A DNA stretch of 8,283 bases from Eubacteriales bacterium. Its GTDB lineage: Bacteria > Bacillota > Clostridia > Peptostreptococcales > Anaerovoracaceae. The stretch covers positions 1-8,283 of the forward strand of contig JAQXNW010000031.1 of assembly GCA_029098205.1 (NCBI GenBank), written 5' to 3'. This document shows positions 1-6,568 of this stretch, one piece after another (the first letter of the stretch is position 1; each line of letters begins with the position of its first letter). The position numbers and the translations under genes were made by a program. The notes beneath the pieces were generated by a model that was given only the letters and a program-made list of their open reading frames with translations, was not told where the DNA came from and did not search any database.

Positions 1-332
1 ATCAGGAATATTTCGGTGATGCTTTGTCCCCGGATCCATGGATTCAGTATGAATGGGCAAGGATCCCGCATTTCTACCGGAGCTTCTATGTCTATCAGTA
101 CGCGACCGGCTACTCCGCGGCGAATGCAATCGCGAATCGGATTCTTAGTGAAGGAGAAAGCGCAAAACAGGATTATCTAAGGTTCCTCACACAGGGTACG
201 AACGATGACCCGACAGAGCTTCTAAAAATCGCCGGCGTCGATATGACATCGCGGGAGCCCGTTCGGGAAGCTATGAAAACATTCCAGAATCTCGCAGAAG
301 AATTTGATTCTCTGACGGATTCCGCGAACTAG
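1..332 (+). CDS. pepF: Oligoendopeptidase F, C-terminal fragment (M3 family metallopeptidase), cut by the window edge
   Basis: This is the 3' end of a gene whose start lies upstream. The frame is open from base 3 and reads QEYFGDALSPDPWIQYEWAR, so the gene runs in from outside and the TTG at 24 is just an internal Leu codon. The visible ~109 residues carry the conserved C-terminal PepF/M3B signature: the EWARIPHFY stretch, then FYVYQYATGYSAA. In the family these help form the helical substrate channel around a zinc site; the HEXXH zinc motif itself would lie upstream and is not seen. M3B enzymes are cytoplasmic zinc oligopeptidases that cleave short peptides. The end matches the usual family C-terminus, with an acidic tail, so no truncation is suspected. 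Stop codon TAG at 330-332; nadK follows after 35 bases with no terminator between, so the two are probably cotranscribed. Bacillus subtilis also has pepF close to a nadK-rluA pair. Identity is confident. Confidence 0.93.
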   Translation, partial: QEYFGDALSPDPWIQYEWARIPHFYRSFYVYQYATGYSAANAIANRILSEGESAKQDYLRFLTQGTNDDPTELLKIAGVDMTSREPVREAMKTFQNLAEEFDSLTDSAN

Positions 333-354
333 TACGAAATCACCTGCGAAAGCA

Positions 355-360
355 AAAGGA
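355..360 (+). promoter_or_regulatory. Ribosome binding site of nadK
   Basis: AAAGGA lies 7 bases before the ATG at 368. It supports this start for NAD kinase. It sits in the short pepF-nadK gap, which shows no hairpin or obvious promoter. Confidence 0.7.
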
Positions 361-367
361 AAAACGG

Positions 368-1171
368 ATGGTAAAACACGTATTCATTTACTCCAATGAC
401 ACGGAATTTTCACTCCCAATAAAAGAGAAAATCCGGGCATTCTTCTCGAACAGCAGTTCGCTGGAGGAGGATGCGGTTCTGACGCAGGACACCGATCTGA
501 TCATCTGCATCGGCGGTGACGGAACGCTTCTTCATCTAATTCATGAACTGAATTTTCCGGAGACTCCGATTGTCGGCGTAAATACCGGCCATCTGGGGTT
601 CTTTCAGGATCTTCAGCCCACCGAGGTCGAAGATTTTCTAAAACGCTGGATCCAAAGCGGACAGCACGTACAGCTCTATTCAACGATCCAGAGTCAGATC
701 TGGACGGGCGATAAAATGACAACGCTCTACGGACTTAATGAAATGGTCATCCGCGGAAGAACCGGTTCGGTCATCCATCTCGGAGTATCCATCGGAAGCA
801 GCTTCATCGAGCACTTCAGCGGGGACGGACTTCTGGTATCCACGCCGGCCGGAAGCACCGCGTATAACTATTCTCTTGGCGGAAGTATCGTGGACCCGAG
901 GCTGGAGCTTCTTCAGGTGACGCCGATCGCGCCGATGAACAACAACTCCTATCGTTCTTTTACAAGCAGTCTGATTCTTCCTTCCGATTACACACTGAGA
1001 ATGGAGCCGGAAGAGCCCCACTCGTTCGTGCAGATCGAAACCGACGGATTCGTCTATCCGTTTCAAAACGTAAAAACGATAAGGATCAGCTATTCGAAGA
1101 AAAAGCTTCGCTGCATCCGGATACTCGGTCATGATTTCTGGAAAAAAGTAAAAGATAAATATCTCGGCTAA
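368..1171 (+). CDS. nadK: NAD kinase (ATP-NAD kinase, Bacillus-type)
   Basis: Phosphorylates NAD+ at the 2'-hydroxyl of the adenosine ribose to make NADP+, the cytoplasmic committed step of NADP supply. The 267-residue length is normal for Bacillota enzymes. Visible motifs: GGDGT at residues 49-53 with the catalytic-type Asp51, NTGHLGFF at 72-79, the Asn-Glu pair at 124-125 that binds the NAD ribose, the GDGLLVSTPAGSTAY segment at 152-166 followed by a Gly-Gly, TPIAP at 185-189, and ETDG at 224-227. No key residue is missing. The start is the ATG preceded by AAAGGA. The downstream pseudouridine synthase begins 8 bases after the stop, a nadK-rluA arrangement also known from B. subtilis (nadF-yjbO), so cotranscription and possible translational coupling are inferred. 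Nothing visible suggests specific regulation. Confidence 0.97.
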   Translation: MVKHVFIYSNDTEFSLPIKEKIRAFFSNSSSLEEDAVLTQDTDLIICIGGDGTLLHLIHELNFPETPIVGVNTGHLGFFQDLQPTEVEDFLKRWIQSGQHVQLYSTIQSQIWTGDKMTTLYGLNEMVIRGRTGSVIHLGVSIGSSFIEHFSGDGLLVSTPAGSTAYNYSLGGSIVDPRLELLQVTPIAPMNNNSYRSFTSSLILPSDYTLRMEPEEPHSFVQIETDGFVYPFQNVKTIRISYSKKKLRCIRILGHDFWKKVKDKYLG

Positions 1172-1179
1172 GTGGACGC

Positions 1180-2082
1180 ATGAAAGAATTTCGATTTACA
1201 GTCACAAAAGAAGACGAAAATCTTGGTGTAAAAAAGATATTAAGGAAGCATTTTGACTTTTCATCCCGGCTTTTCGCGAAGCTGAAAGCACAGCGGCGGG
1301 TCTTTCTGAACGACGTGCCGCTACAGGGATTTATGAAACCGAAGGAAGGCGATGTCATCCGCGCTTTGATGCCGGAAGAGGAAAGCCATTTCGAGCCCGA
1401 AGACATTCCGGTTATCCCTGTCTACGAAGACGAAGATCTCCTGATCATCAACAAGCCCGCACATTACACGGTGCACCCGACAAAGGGACATTCCAACCAC
1501 ACAATGGCGAACGGCATCATGAAATACATGAAAGATACCGGACAAAGTTTCAAGATCCGCTTTGCGAACCGCCTGGATATGGATACCACCGGGCTTCTGA
1601 TCATCGCAAAAAATTCCCATGCGCAGGATGAGCTGGTCCGTCAGATGCATGCGAACATCCTGAAAAAATACTATCTTGCCCTTGTCATCGGGGAAATTGA
1701 AGAAGATCAGTTTACCGTCGATCTTCCGATCGGAAAGAAAGATCCTGACCAGGTGAAGCGAGAGGTTATGCCGGAAGGAGAAGGCCGTCCCTCTGTGACG
1801 CATGTGAAGGTTCTCCGCCGGTATCCGTGTTTTACACTCGTTAAGCTTCGTCTGGAAACCGGAAGAACGCACCAGATCCGGGTGCATCTTTCCTATCTTA
1901 GACATCCGATTGCCGGAGATCCTCTCTATGGCGGCTCCATGCCTGATTTGATCGACCATCAGGCCCTTCACGCCTATCGGCTGGAATTTCGCCATCCGGA
2001 CGATGGACATCCGGTTTCAGTGGAAGCGGAAATGCCTCCGGAGATGAAGGAAGCGATCCGGAAAGTCGAAAACAAAAAATAA
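1180..2082 (+). CDS. RluA/RluD-family pseudouridine synthase
   Basis: Isomerises specific uridines to pseudouridine in RNA, most likely 23S rRNA; the exact target cannot be read from sequence. Residues 1-60 have the shape of the N-terminal S4-like RNA-binding domain (SSRLFAKLKAQRRVFLNDV, 28-46). The catalytic domain starts near the DEDLLIINKP strand (84-93). Motif II is RLDMDTTGLL (131-140), with Asp133 as the expected nucleophile; the preceding residue is Asn where many homologues have His or Gly. GRTHQIRVH (228-236) and HPIAGDPLYGG (242-252) complete the family signature. The 300-residue length is typical. The ATG lies only 8 bases after the nadK stop and has a weak Shine-Dalgarno (GTGGA), so translational coupling to nadK is likely. 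The gene is followed by the 2088-2123 hairpin. RluD-like rather than RsuA/TruB class is certain; paralogue assignment is not. Confidence 0.93.
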   Translation: MKEFRFTVTKEDENLGVKKILRKHFDFSSRLFAKLKAQRRVFLNDVPLQGFMKPKEGDVIRALMPEEESHFEPEDIPVIPVYEDEDLLIINKPAHYTVHPTKGHSNHTMANGIMKYMKDTGQSFKIRFANRLDMDTTGLLIIAKNSHAQDELVRQMHANILKKYYLALVIGEIEEDQFTVDLPIGKKDPDQVKREVMPEGEGRPSVTHVKVLRRYPCFTLVKLRLETGRTHQIRVHLSYLRHPIAGDPLYGGSMPDLIDHQALHAYRLEFRHPDDGHPVSVEAEMPPEMKEAIRKVENKK

Positions 2083-2087
2083 CGAAT

Positions 2088-2123
2088 CGGGGCGGAAGTT
2101 GTTTCCGCCCCGGCTTACTTTTT
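2088..2123. terminator. Bidirectional intrinsic terminator between convergent operons
   Basis: A perfect 10-bp GC-rich stem (CGGGGCGGAA at 2088-2097 with TTCCGCCCCG at 2103-2112) encloses a 5-base loop. On the + strand it is followed, after six bases, by TTTTT (2119-2123) and a further T-rich run, which suits termination of the pepF-nadK-rluA operon. On the - strand the same stem is followed within a few bases by TTATTTTTTGTTTT (complement of about 2068-2081), which suits termination of the COG2509 gene. The stem lies just beyond the stop codons of both genes. Confidence 0.85.
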
Positions 2124-2133
2124 GACTTAATTT

Positions 2134-3846
2134 TTATTTCTCTCCGTATGGCTTCCATTTCTCAATGATTTTTTCGGCGATTCGAAGTCCGTCACATGCC
2201 GAGCTTGTAATACCGCCCGCATATCCCGCGCCCTCTCCTCCCGGATAAATCCCATAGGAATTCACCGACTCTAGGGTCTGTTTATCCCGAAGAATCCGAA
2301 CCGGAGAAGAGCTTCTCGTTTCAACGGCTTTAAGAACCGCATCGTCCTGGTCAAAACCATGGATTCTCCGTCCGAATACCGGCATTGCCTCCCGAATGGA
2401 TTCTTTCGCGAAATCCGGAAGACAGGAATTAATCGGGCCAGCGCCTTCTGTATCATCCCGAAATTCTCCGTAGGATGCCGAAGGCGGTATATACGTATTT
2501 CCGGCCGCCCGGAACGCTGCCTTCTCGTATTTTTCCTGAAAATATACGCCTGCTAACGGATCCTCCGGATCTCCGTAATCATCCGTCCTCACATCCACTA
2601 GTACCGCTGAATTCGCAATGCCGGAATTTCTGGCACGGTTGCTCATTCCATTTACAACAAGGCAGCCCGGCTCCGAAGACGCCGGGATAACCTCTCCTCC
2701 CGGACACATGCAGAACGTGTACACGCCGCGGCCGTTCTTCGCATGATAGGAAAGCTTATAGGAAGCCGGCGGAAGAAGCCCCGAGGCAGCTGCCTTCCTG
2801 CCATACTGAGATTCATCGATCATCGCCTGCGGATGCTCAATTCGAACGCCGATCGACAGAGGCTTCTGCTGAAGCGCGACGCCCTTCTGATTCAGCATCG
2901 CAAACGTATCTCGTGAACTATGTCCGGGCGCAAGTACCAGTATCTCTGCCGGGATCCTTCTTTGACGCGTATCGCCGTTCGGAAGCTTTTCGGAAACCAG
3001 AGCTCCCGTAATACGGCTTGCATTCCCTTCTCCCGCTTTTTCAAATTCAATTCCAGTAAGGCAGGTATCAAACAGGATAGAACCCCCCAAATCCAGAATC
3101 TCCTCTCGAATATTCTTTACGACTTTCCGGAGTACGTCCGTCCCGATATGCGGCTTCTGCTCATAAAGAATCGATGGGTCGGCTCCATGCTTCTGAAATA
3201 CCTCCAGCACGTACCGAACCCGGGGATCATGAATGCCCGTCGTCAGTTTTCCATCGGAAAAGGTTCCAGCTCCCCCTTCCCCAAACTGGACGTTGCACTC
3301 CGGATCCAGCTTCTGTTTCTCCCAGAACTGCTGCACTTTCTGAATGCGTCTGTCCACTTCCGATCCCCTTTCAAGGATGATCGGCCGGTAGCCAGAACGT
3401 GCCAGAAGAAGGGCCGCAAACATTCCGCAGGGACCGAATCCGACGATGACCGGCCTTTTTGAAAGTGTCTGCGCCGTCTGATCCGTCTTCGGAACATGAA
3501 ACGAAAGATCCGGCGCTTCGGAAAGATTCCTTCCAAGATGAGAAAGTTTTTTCCCAGTCGTAAAATCCACCGTATAGACGATCTTTAAATTGTCTTTATG
3601 TCTCGCGTCGATGGACTTCCGAATCAATGTGAGATCCGAAATCATGCCCTTTCCGTCTGCTTTTCCCCATCCGATTTCCCTCAGAATTTTCTTCCGGATG
3701 ATTTTCATCGGCTCGCCTGCGTATTTTTCCTGTGCGTGCTTCCCCTCAGCCATCTCTGCCTTTGCCGCAGCATACTCAGCCCAGGTGATTTTCAGCTGTT
3801 GAATCCGATAGCGGTAATACTCAATTTGCATTTCGGCAGAACCCAT
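2134..3846 (-). CDS. FAD-dependent dehydrogenase of the COG2509 family
   Basis: A cytoplasmic flavoprotein of a widespread but functionally uncharacterised family; the substrate is unknown. The Rossmann FAD-binding motif is VIVGFGPCGMFAA (133-145), with the acidic end of strand two at Glu159 (ILERG). Family hallmarks follow: FGEGGAGTFSDGKL (188-201), the APGHSSRDTF segment (306-315), FCMCPGG (378-384), NGMSNRARNSG (399-409) and the C-terminal YGIYPGGEGAGYAGGI (531-546) that closes over FAD. Residues 77-94 (KSIDARHKDNLKIVYTVD) match the usual N-terminal alpha/beta domain. That domain has about 20 extra charged residues (roughly 22-46) compared with the homologues I recall. The start is uncertain: ATG at 3846 has AAAGGA directly abutting it (no spacer), while ATG at 3831 (Met6) starts at MQIEYY and lies 15 bases from the same site. 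DUF975 lies 38 bases upstream on the same strand, so the two probably form an operon. Identity is confident, function is not. Confidence 0.9.
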   Translation of the reverse strand: MGSAEMQIEYYRYRIQQLKITWAEYAAAKAEMAEGKHAQEKYAGEPMKIIRKKILREIGWGKADGKGMISDLTLIRKSIDARHKDNLKIVYTVDFTTGKKLSHLGRNLSEAPDLSFHVPKTDQTAQTLSKRPVIVGFGPCGMFAALLLARSGYRPIILERGSEVDRRIQKVQQFWEKQKLDPECNVQFGEGGAGTFSDGKLTTGIHDPRVRYVLEVFQKHGADPSILYEQKPHIGTDVLRKVVKNIREEILDLGGSILFDTCLTGIEFEKAGEGNASRITGALVSEKLPNGDTRQRRIPAEILVLAPGHSSRDTFAMLNQKGVALQQKPLSIGVRIEHPQAMIDESQYGRKAAASGLLPPASYKLSYHAKNGRGVYTFCMCPGGEVIPASSEPGCLVVNGMSNRARNSGIANSAVLVDVRTDDYGDPEDPLAGVYFQEKYEKAAFRAAGNTYIPPSASYGEFRDDTEGAGPINSCLPDFAKESIREAMPVFGRRIHGFDQDDAVLKAVETRSSSPVRILRDKQTLESVNSYGIYPGGEGAGYAGGITSSACDGLRIAEKIIEKWKPYGEK

Positions 3847-3884
3847 TCCTTTCCATTCCAGATTCTAATTCAGACCGTGATCCG

Positions 3885-4628
3885 TCAGGAACGCTTACGA
3901 AAGCGAAGATGACCCGTAACAATTTCGAAAAAGATCGTTCTAGTCAATGTTAAATAGGAAAGAAGAGGCGGAAGAACGAACAGCATTGCAAAACTTTCCA
4001 TAATGGGTTCATAATGATTTGCCGAAAAGAGCTCTTGCAGAAAAATTACCGGAATCGATGCGAGAAAGCCCCATCCGATAAAGCTGATCAAAAGAGTAAA
4101 ATACTTTTCCTTATTTCCTTCCATCAGGAACTTGCTCTCTTCGATGCACCCAATCGGCGATTTCGTCGGATCCTCGGCAAGAATGTACGGAGCCTGGCTG
4201 TAGCGGACCGCCGCAACAATTCCCGGAATGATGAACAGAAGACTCCAGAGGATTATTTTTATCAGAACTAAAATATAAAGTCCGAAGCTTTTCAGATAGA
4301 AACGGAACCCGTCAAAAATACGATATGGCTCATATCTTCTCTGACGGAAAAAAGTCAAAAAGAAACTCAGCAGTCCAATGGCGAAAACCGGCGCAATCAG
4401 AAGATTATAGAACGGAGCGACATCCGAACTCGTATATGTGAATTTCCATCTGCCTATAGAAACGGTGCTGGTTGACGCGAAAAACGAAAGAATTCCATTA
4501 ATAAAAGAAGTAAGGAGAACATATACGAAAGAAACCAGAGAAACACGGCCCCAGTTTCCCTTTAATTCCTTACGGGCAATCGCACGAAGGTCCGAAGCAG
4601 ATTTTGTTACGATAATATTCGGATGCAT
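3885..4628 (-). CDS. DUF975 polytopic membrane protein
   Basis: Integral membrane protein of unknown function, 247 residues, which is in the normal range for DUF975. Family features are the N-terminal amphipathic segment SASDLRAIARKELKGNWGR (10-28), the YRIFDGF turn (102-108), the VRYSQAPYILAEDP segment (141-154) after a hydrophobic helix, and KFLMEGNKEKYFTLLISFIGW (166-186 including both ends). Hydrophobic stretches that look like membrane helices lie near 30-50, 71-94, 115-140, 174-198 and 208-225, with a basic C-terminal tail (HLRFRKRS). No signal peptide or enzymatic motif is visible. The ATG at 4628 is supported by AAAGGA six bases upstream. It is the first gene of a - strand unit with the COG2509 dehydrogenase and is divergent from thiN. 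Family assignment is by recognisable motifs; no role can be given. Confidence 0.86.
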   Translation of the reverse strand: MHPNIIVTKSASDLRAIARKELKGNWGRVSLVSFVYVLLTSFINGILSFFASTSTVSIGRWKFTYTSSDVAPFYNLLIAPVFAIGLLSFFLTFFRQRRYEPYRIFDGFRFYLKSFGLYILVLIKIILWSLLFIIPGIVAAVRYSQAPYILAEDPTKSPIGCIEESKFLMEGNKEKYFTLLISFIGWGFLASIPVIFLQELFSANHYEPIMESFAMLFVLPPLLSYLTLTRTIFFEIVTGHLRFRKRS

Positions 4629-4755
4629 AGAAAATCCTTTCTTTTTATGAGCAGACTATAGAAATATGATAATATATCTGAGGAAATATACGCAAGACGT
4701 AAGCACAGGAATCAGATGCGGAATCCTGTAAAATATATGGAAAAGGAGAAGTCAT
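4629..4755. promoter_or_regulatory. Divergent promoter region between DUF975 and thiN
   Basis: This 127-base AT-rich gap must drive both directions. For thiN, candidate -10 boxes are TATGAT (4665-4670, 5/6 to consensus) and TAAAAT (4729-4734, 5/6), but neither has a convincing -35 at 16-18 bases. For DUF975 the complement of about 4669-4684 offers TATTAT-like boxes, with TTGCGT as a weak -35 at a short spacing. An inverted repeat ACAGGA/TCCTGT (4705-4710 and 4724-4729) touches the second thiN -10 box. No TPP riboswitch core was recognised ahead of thiN. Exact start sites are not determinable. Confidence 0.45.
4742..4749 (+). promoter_or_regulatory. Strong ribosome binding site of thiN
   Basis: AAAGGAGA lies 6 bases before the ATG at 4756. 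It is the best Shine-Dalgarno match in the window and fixes the thiN start. Confidence 0.75.
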
Positions 4756-5382
4756 ATGAAAAAATGTCTTGTTTTTACCTCTTTAGTAGACGGTCTCAGC
4801 CGGATGAATCCAATCCGAAGAAGCGATTACGATTTGATTATTACAGCAGACGGAGGTCTTAAAATCGCTGACTATTTCCGAATTGAACCGGATCTTCTAA
4901 TCGGCGATTATGATTCCTGCGAACAGCCGAAAGACCGCGAGGTCATCAAGCTTCCGACCAGAAAGGATATGACTGACAGCGAAGCTGCAGTGGATCTTGC
5001 CGTGCAGAAAGGCGCGGAAGACATCACCATGGTCGGAGGACTCGGAGGGCGGTTCGATCATACGATGGGAAACCTCGGGCTTCTTGCGAAATACAGCGCT
5101 TCCCTTCCTGGCCGCTTTCAAATCATCGATGGATTCAACCGGATTTTTCTGGCGGATCCGGGCAGCGTGACTGTAAAGAAAGACGGATATCACTACCTGG
5201 GAATCGCGGCCTACGATTCTCCCGTTACCGGTTTGACACTTCAGGGAACCGCTTATCCTCTTTCCGATTATACGTTGGACAACCGCACAACCCTCGGCGC
5301 AAGCAATGAGATCCCGGGCAAGGAAGCCGTCATCACCTTCCGAAGCGGAAGACTCCTGATCATACAGTCAAACGAAGCATAA
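4756..5382 (+). CDS. thiN: Thiamine diphosphokinase (thiamin pyrophosphokinase)
   Basis: Transfers pyrophosphate from ATP to thiamine to give thiamine diphosphate, the active cofactor; cytoplasmic. The 208-residue protein has the ThiN signatures in order: TADGG (30-34), the metal/ATP-binding GDYDS (50-54), the KDMTDSEAAVD segment (70-80), GGLGGRFDHTMGN (94-106), and the C-terminal beta-sandwich with LGASNE (180-185), which in the family lines the thiamine pocket. Length and motifs indicate an intact enzyme. In many Bacillota thiN follows rpe and rsgA; here it stands alone, flanked by divergent DUF975 and a terminator starting 5 bases after the stop, so it is a single-gene transcription unit. 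No TPP riboswitch is evident in its leader, consistent with a salvage kinase expressed constitutively (inference). Confidence 0.96.
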   Translation: MKKCLVFTSLVDGLSRMNPIRRSDYDLIITADGGLKIADYFRIEPDLLIGDYDSCEQPKDREVIKLPTRKDMTDSEAAVDLAVQKGAEDITMVGGLGGRFDHTMGNLGLLAKYSASLPGRFQIIDGFNRIFLADPGSVTVKKDGYHYLGIAAYDSPVTGLTLQGTAYPLSDYTLDNRTTLGASNEIPGKEAVITFRSGRLLIIQSNEA

Positions 5383-5386
5383 AAAT

Positions 5387-5441
5387 GACTTTCGGAGAAA
5401 GAGCATGCCTATTTATGTTCTTCCTTCGAAAGTCTTTTTTT
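5387..5441 (+). terminator. Strong intrinsic terminator of thiN
   Basis: A 20-bp stem pairs 5387-5406 (GACTTTCGGAGAAAGAGCAT) with 5415-5434. It has two G-U wobbles and one A-C mismatch, an 8-base loop, and is followed immediately by seven T residues (5435-5441). It starts 5 bases after the thiN stop. In the opposite direction the stem is followed by ATTTTT (complement of 5381-5386), so it can also act as a backup terminator for the convergent COG2426 operon. Confidence 0.9.
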
Positions 5442-5458
5442 CGAAAAATTCCCATTTC

Positions 5459-5507
5459 AAAATCCTGACCGATTCCTTCGAAAGACGAAGCAAAGAATCC
5501 GGGTCAG
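5459..5507 (-). terminator. Intrinsic terminator of the COG2426 operon, overlapping the stop codon
   Basis: On the - strand the sequence forms a long interrupted stem: CTGACC with GGTCAG, GATTC with GAATC, and CTTCG with CGAAG around a 5-base loop, with a two-base bulge and a four-base one-sided loop. A short T run (complement of AAAA at 5459-5462) follows two bases after the stem. The COG2426 stop codon (5504-5506) sits inside the outer arm. The T run is modest, so termination may depend partly on the neighbouring bidirectional hairpin at 5387-5434. Confidence 0.6.
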
Positions 5508-5953
5508 AAAGAAACAACGCCCAGCGTAATCATCGTCATGATCAGGCCTGCAATCAAAAGACCTCCGAATATGCTGATCATCGCGTTTCGGATCCGTAAA
5601 TCAAGAAACGAAGCAATCAGCGCGCCGCTCCAAGCTCCTGTTCCAGGAAGCGGTATTGCTACAAAAATCAAAAGGCCAAGTCTTTCATACCGATTTACTT
5701 TCTTCGCCTTTGCCTGAATTCTCCAGTCTACACGGTTCAGCAACCGGTCCATCCATTCGCTCCTTCCTCTCATCCAGTCGAAAATATTTCGGGCTAGAAG
5801 CATCAGGAACGGGACCGGAACCAGATTTCCCAATACCGCCGTAATATATACTGCCCATGGATTCAAACCCTTCGCAATTCCAAGCGGAATCGCAACGCGA
5901 AGCTCTGAAACCGGAATCATGGAAAGAAGGATATTCATCAAGTAATCTTCCAA
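5504..5953 (-). CDS. COG2426 small membrane protein ('small multidrug export protein' family, PF06695)
   Basis: A 149-residue polytopic membrane protein. The family name 'small multidrug export' is historical and transport has not been firmly shown. Visible signatures are SELRVAIPLGIAKG (16-29) near the N-terminus, GNLVPVPFLMLLAR (42-55), and IPLPGTGAWSGALIASFL (100-117). The paired proline-rich segments resemble the re-entrant loops of the DedA/VTT-like fold, to which this family has been proposed to be related. Hydrophobic segments lie near 5-29, 33-56, 93-116 and 122-148, with a basic cytoplasmic-type loop at 62-91. The start is a TTG at 5951-5953, chosen because GAGGAG (complement of 5960-5965) lies six bases upstream. 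The ATG at 5938 would be about 21 bases from that site. The gene lies 27 bases downstream of ybaK and is probably last in its operon. Confidence 0.88.
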   Translation of the reverse strand: MEDYLMNILLSMIPVSELRVAIPLGIAKGLNPWAVYITAVLGNLVPVPFLMLLARNIFDWMRGRSEWMDRLLNRVDWRIQAKAKKVNRYERLGLLIFVAIPLPGTGAWSGALIASFLDLRIRNAMISIFGGLLIAGLIMTMITLGVVSF

Positions 5954-5959
5954 AGCATT

Positions 5960-5965
5960 CTCCTC
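5960..5965 (-). promoter_or_regulatory. Ribosome binding site that selects a TTG start
   Basis: GAGGAG on the - strand lies six bases before the TTG at 5953. It decides the start of the COG2426 gene in favour of TTG. An ATG two bases after the site is in another frame and gives only a few codons before TGA. Confidence 0.6.
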
Positions 5966-5980
5966 AAAAGAGATTCCGGA

Positions 5981-6475
5981 TCAATCTTTTATTAAATCTG
6001 TAAAATCCGCCTTCACAAGTTCCGCAAGCTTCCGAGGATCCAGCTTCATCTGCTCCCCGACTCTGCCGGCGGAAACATAAAACTCCGGAAGATGCTCTGC
6101 AGACTGATCAATCGCCGTCCGGTAAAGTTTTTTCATACCGACCGGAGAGCATCCGCCTTTAATATAACCGGTGACCTTGTTTATGTCTTTTACATGAATC
6201 ATTTCAACTCTTTTTTCGCCGAAATGACGGGCCGCCTTCTTGAGATCCAGTTCCTCCGCAGCGGGAATTACAAAAACAAAATATTCCCGATCCGCTCCTT
6301 CCGTCACCAATGTTTTGTAGCAAAGCTCCACCGGAATGCCTACCTTCGCAGCAGCATCAACGCCGCTGACAAAGCCATGCGACGCATCGTAGGAGCTTAA
6401 TTCATACGGAATTCCGGCGCCTTCCACAATGCGGACCGCATTTGTTTTGAAATTTTTCTCTTTCTTTTTACCCAT
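5981..6475 (-). CDS. ybaK: YbaK/EbsC-family aminoacyl-tRNA deacylase (Cys-tRNA(Pro) deacylase)
   Basis: A trans-editing factor that hydrolyses mischarged tRNA. The YbaK subfamily clears Cys-tRNA(Pro) made by prolyl-tRNA synthetase, in the cytoplasm. Counting from the ATG at 6475 (164 residues, normal for YbaK), the N-terminal TNAVRIVEGAGIPYEL is typical. YKTLV at 53-57 carries the conserved Lys54 that corresponds to the essential lysine of YbaK. GYIKGGCSPVGMKK (103-116) is the diagnostic YbaK loop, and SAGRVGEQMKLDP (135-147) closes the fold. A TTG at 6493 would add six residues but lacks a good ribosome site, whereas GGAAAAG lies about nine bases before the ATG. The gene lies 93 bases downstream of the pyrophosphatase-like gene and 27 bases upstream of COG2426 on the same strand. 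The family is certain; specificity for Cys rather than another residue is inferred. Confidence 0.93.
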   Translation of the reverse strand: MGKKKEKNFKTNAVRIVEGAGIPYELSSYDASHGFVSGVDAAAKVGIPVELCYKTLVTEGADREYFVFVIPAAEELDLKKAARHFGEKRVEMIHVKDINKVTGYIKGGCSPVGMKKLYRTAIDQSAEHLPEFYVSAGRVGEQMKLDPRKLAELVKADFTDLIKD

Positions 6476-6568
6476 AAACAAATTCTTTTCCAAATATCTT
6501 TGTCCGACGGACTGAAAACAACTCTTCGAATTAAGCTCGCCAGTACTCGCAAAGAGAGGCGGGCACGG

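Noticed and set aside
680..1132. A 150-codon - strand open frame inside nadK
   Set aside because: Antisense to conserved NAD kinase motifs, with low-complexity Arg/Asp-rich translation and no family resemblance.
1321..2010. A 229-codon open frame on the - strand inside the pseudouridine synthase
   Set aside because: It is fully antisense to a gene with clear family motifs, has no recognisable domain or good ribosome site, and reads as a composition shadow.
2920..3462. A 180-codon + strand open frame inside the COG2509 gene
   Set aside because: Antisense to the conserved FAD-binding region; the translation resembles no family and has no supporting start signals.
4629..4755. Possible TPP riboswitch ahead of thiN, prompted by a CTGAGG string near 4678
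   Set aside because: The remaining conserved TPP core elements and a paired P1 stem were not found, and the leader is too short once a promoter is allowed for.
6502..6556. Palindrome GTCCGACGGAC (6502-6512) and a weak stem CTCTT/AAGAG (6522-6526 with 6552-6556) between the pyrophosphatase-like gene and ybaK
   Set aside because: The palindrome leaves too small a loop for a hairpin and the second stem is short with a large loop; neither is convincing as a terminator or operator.
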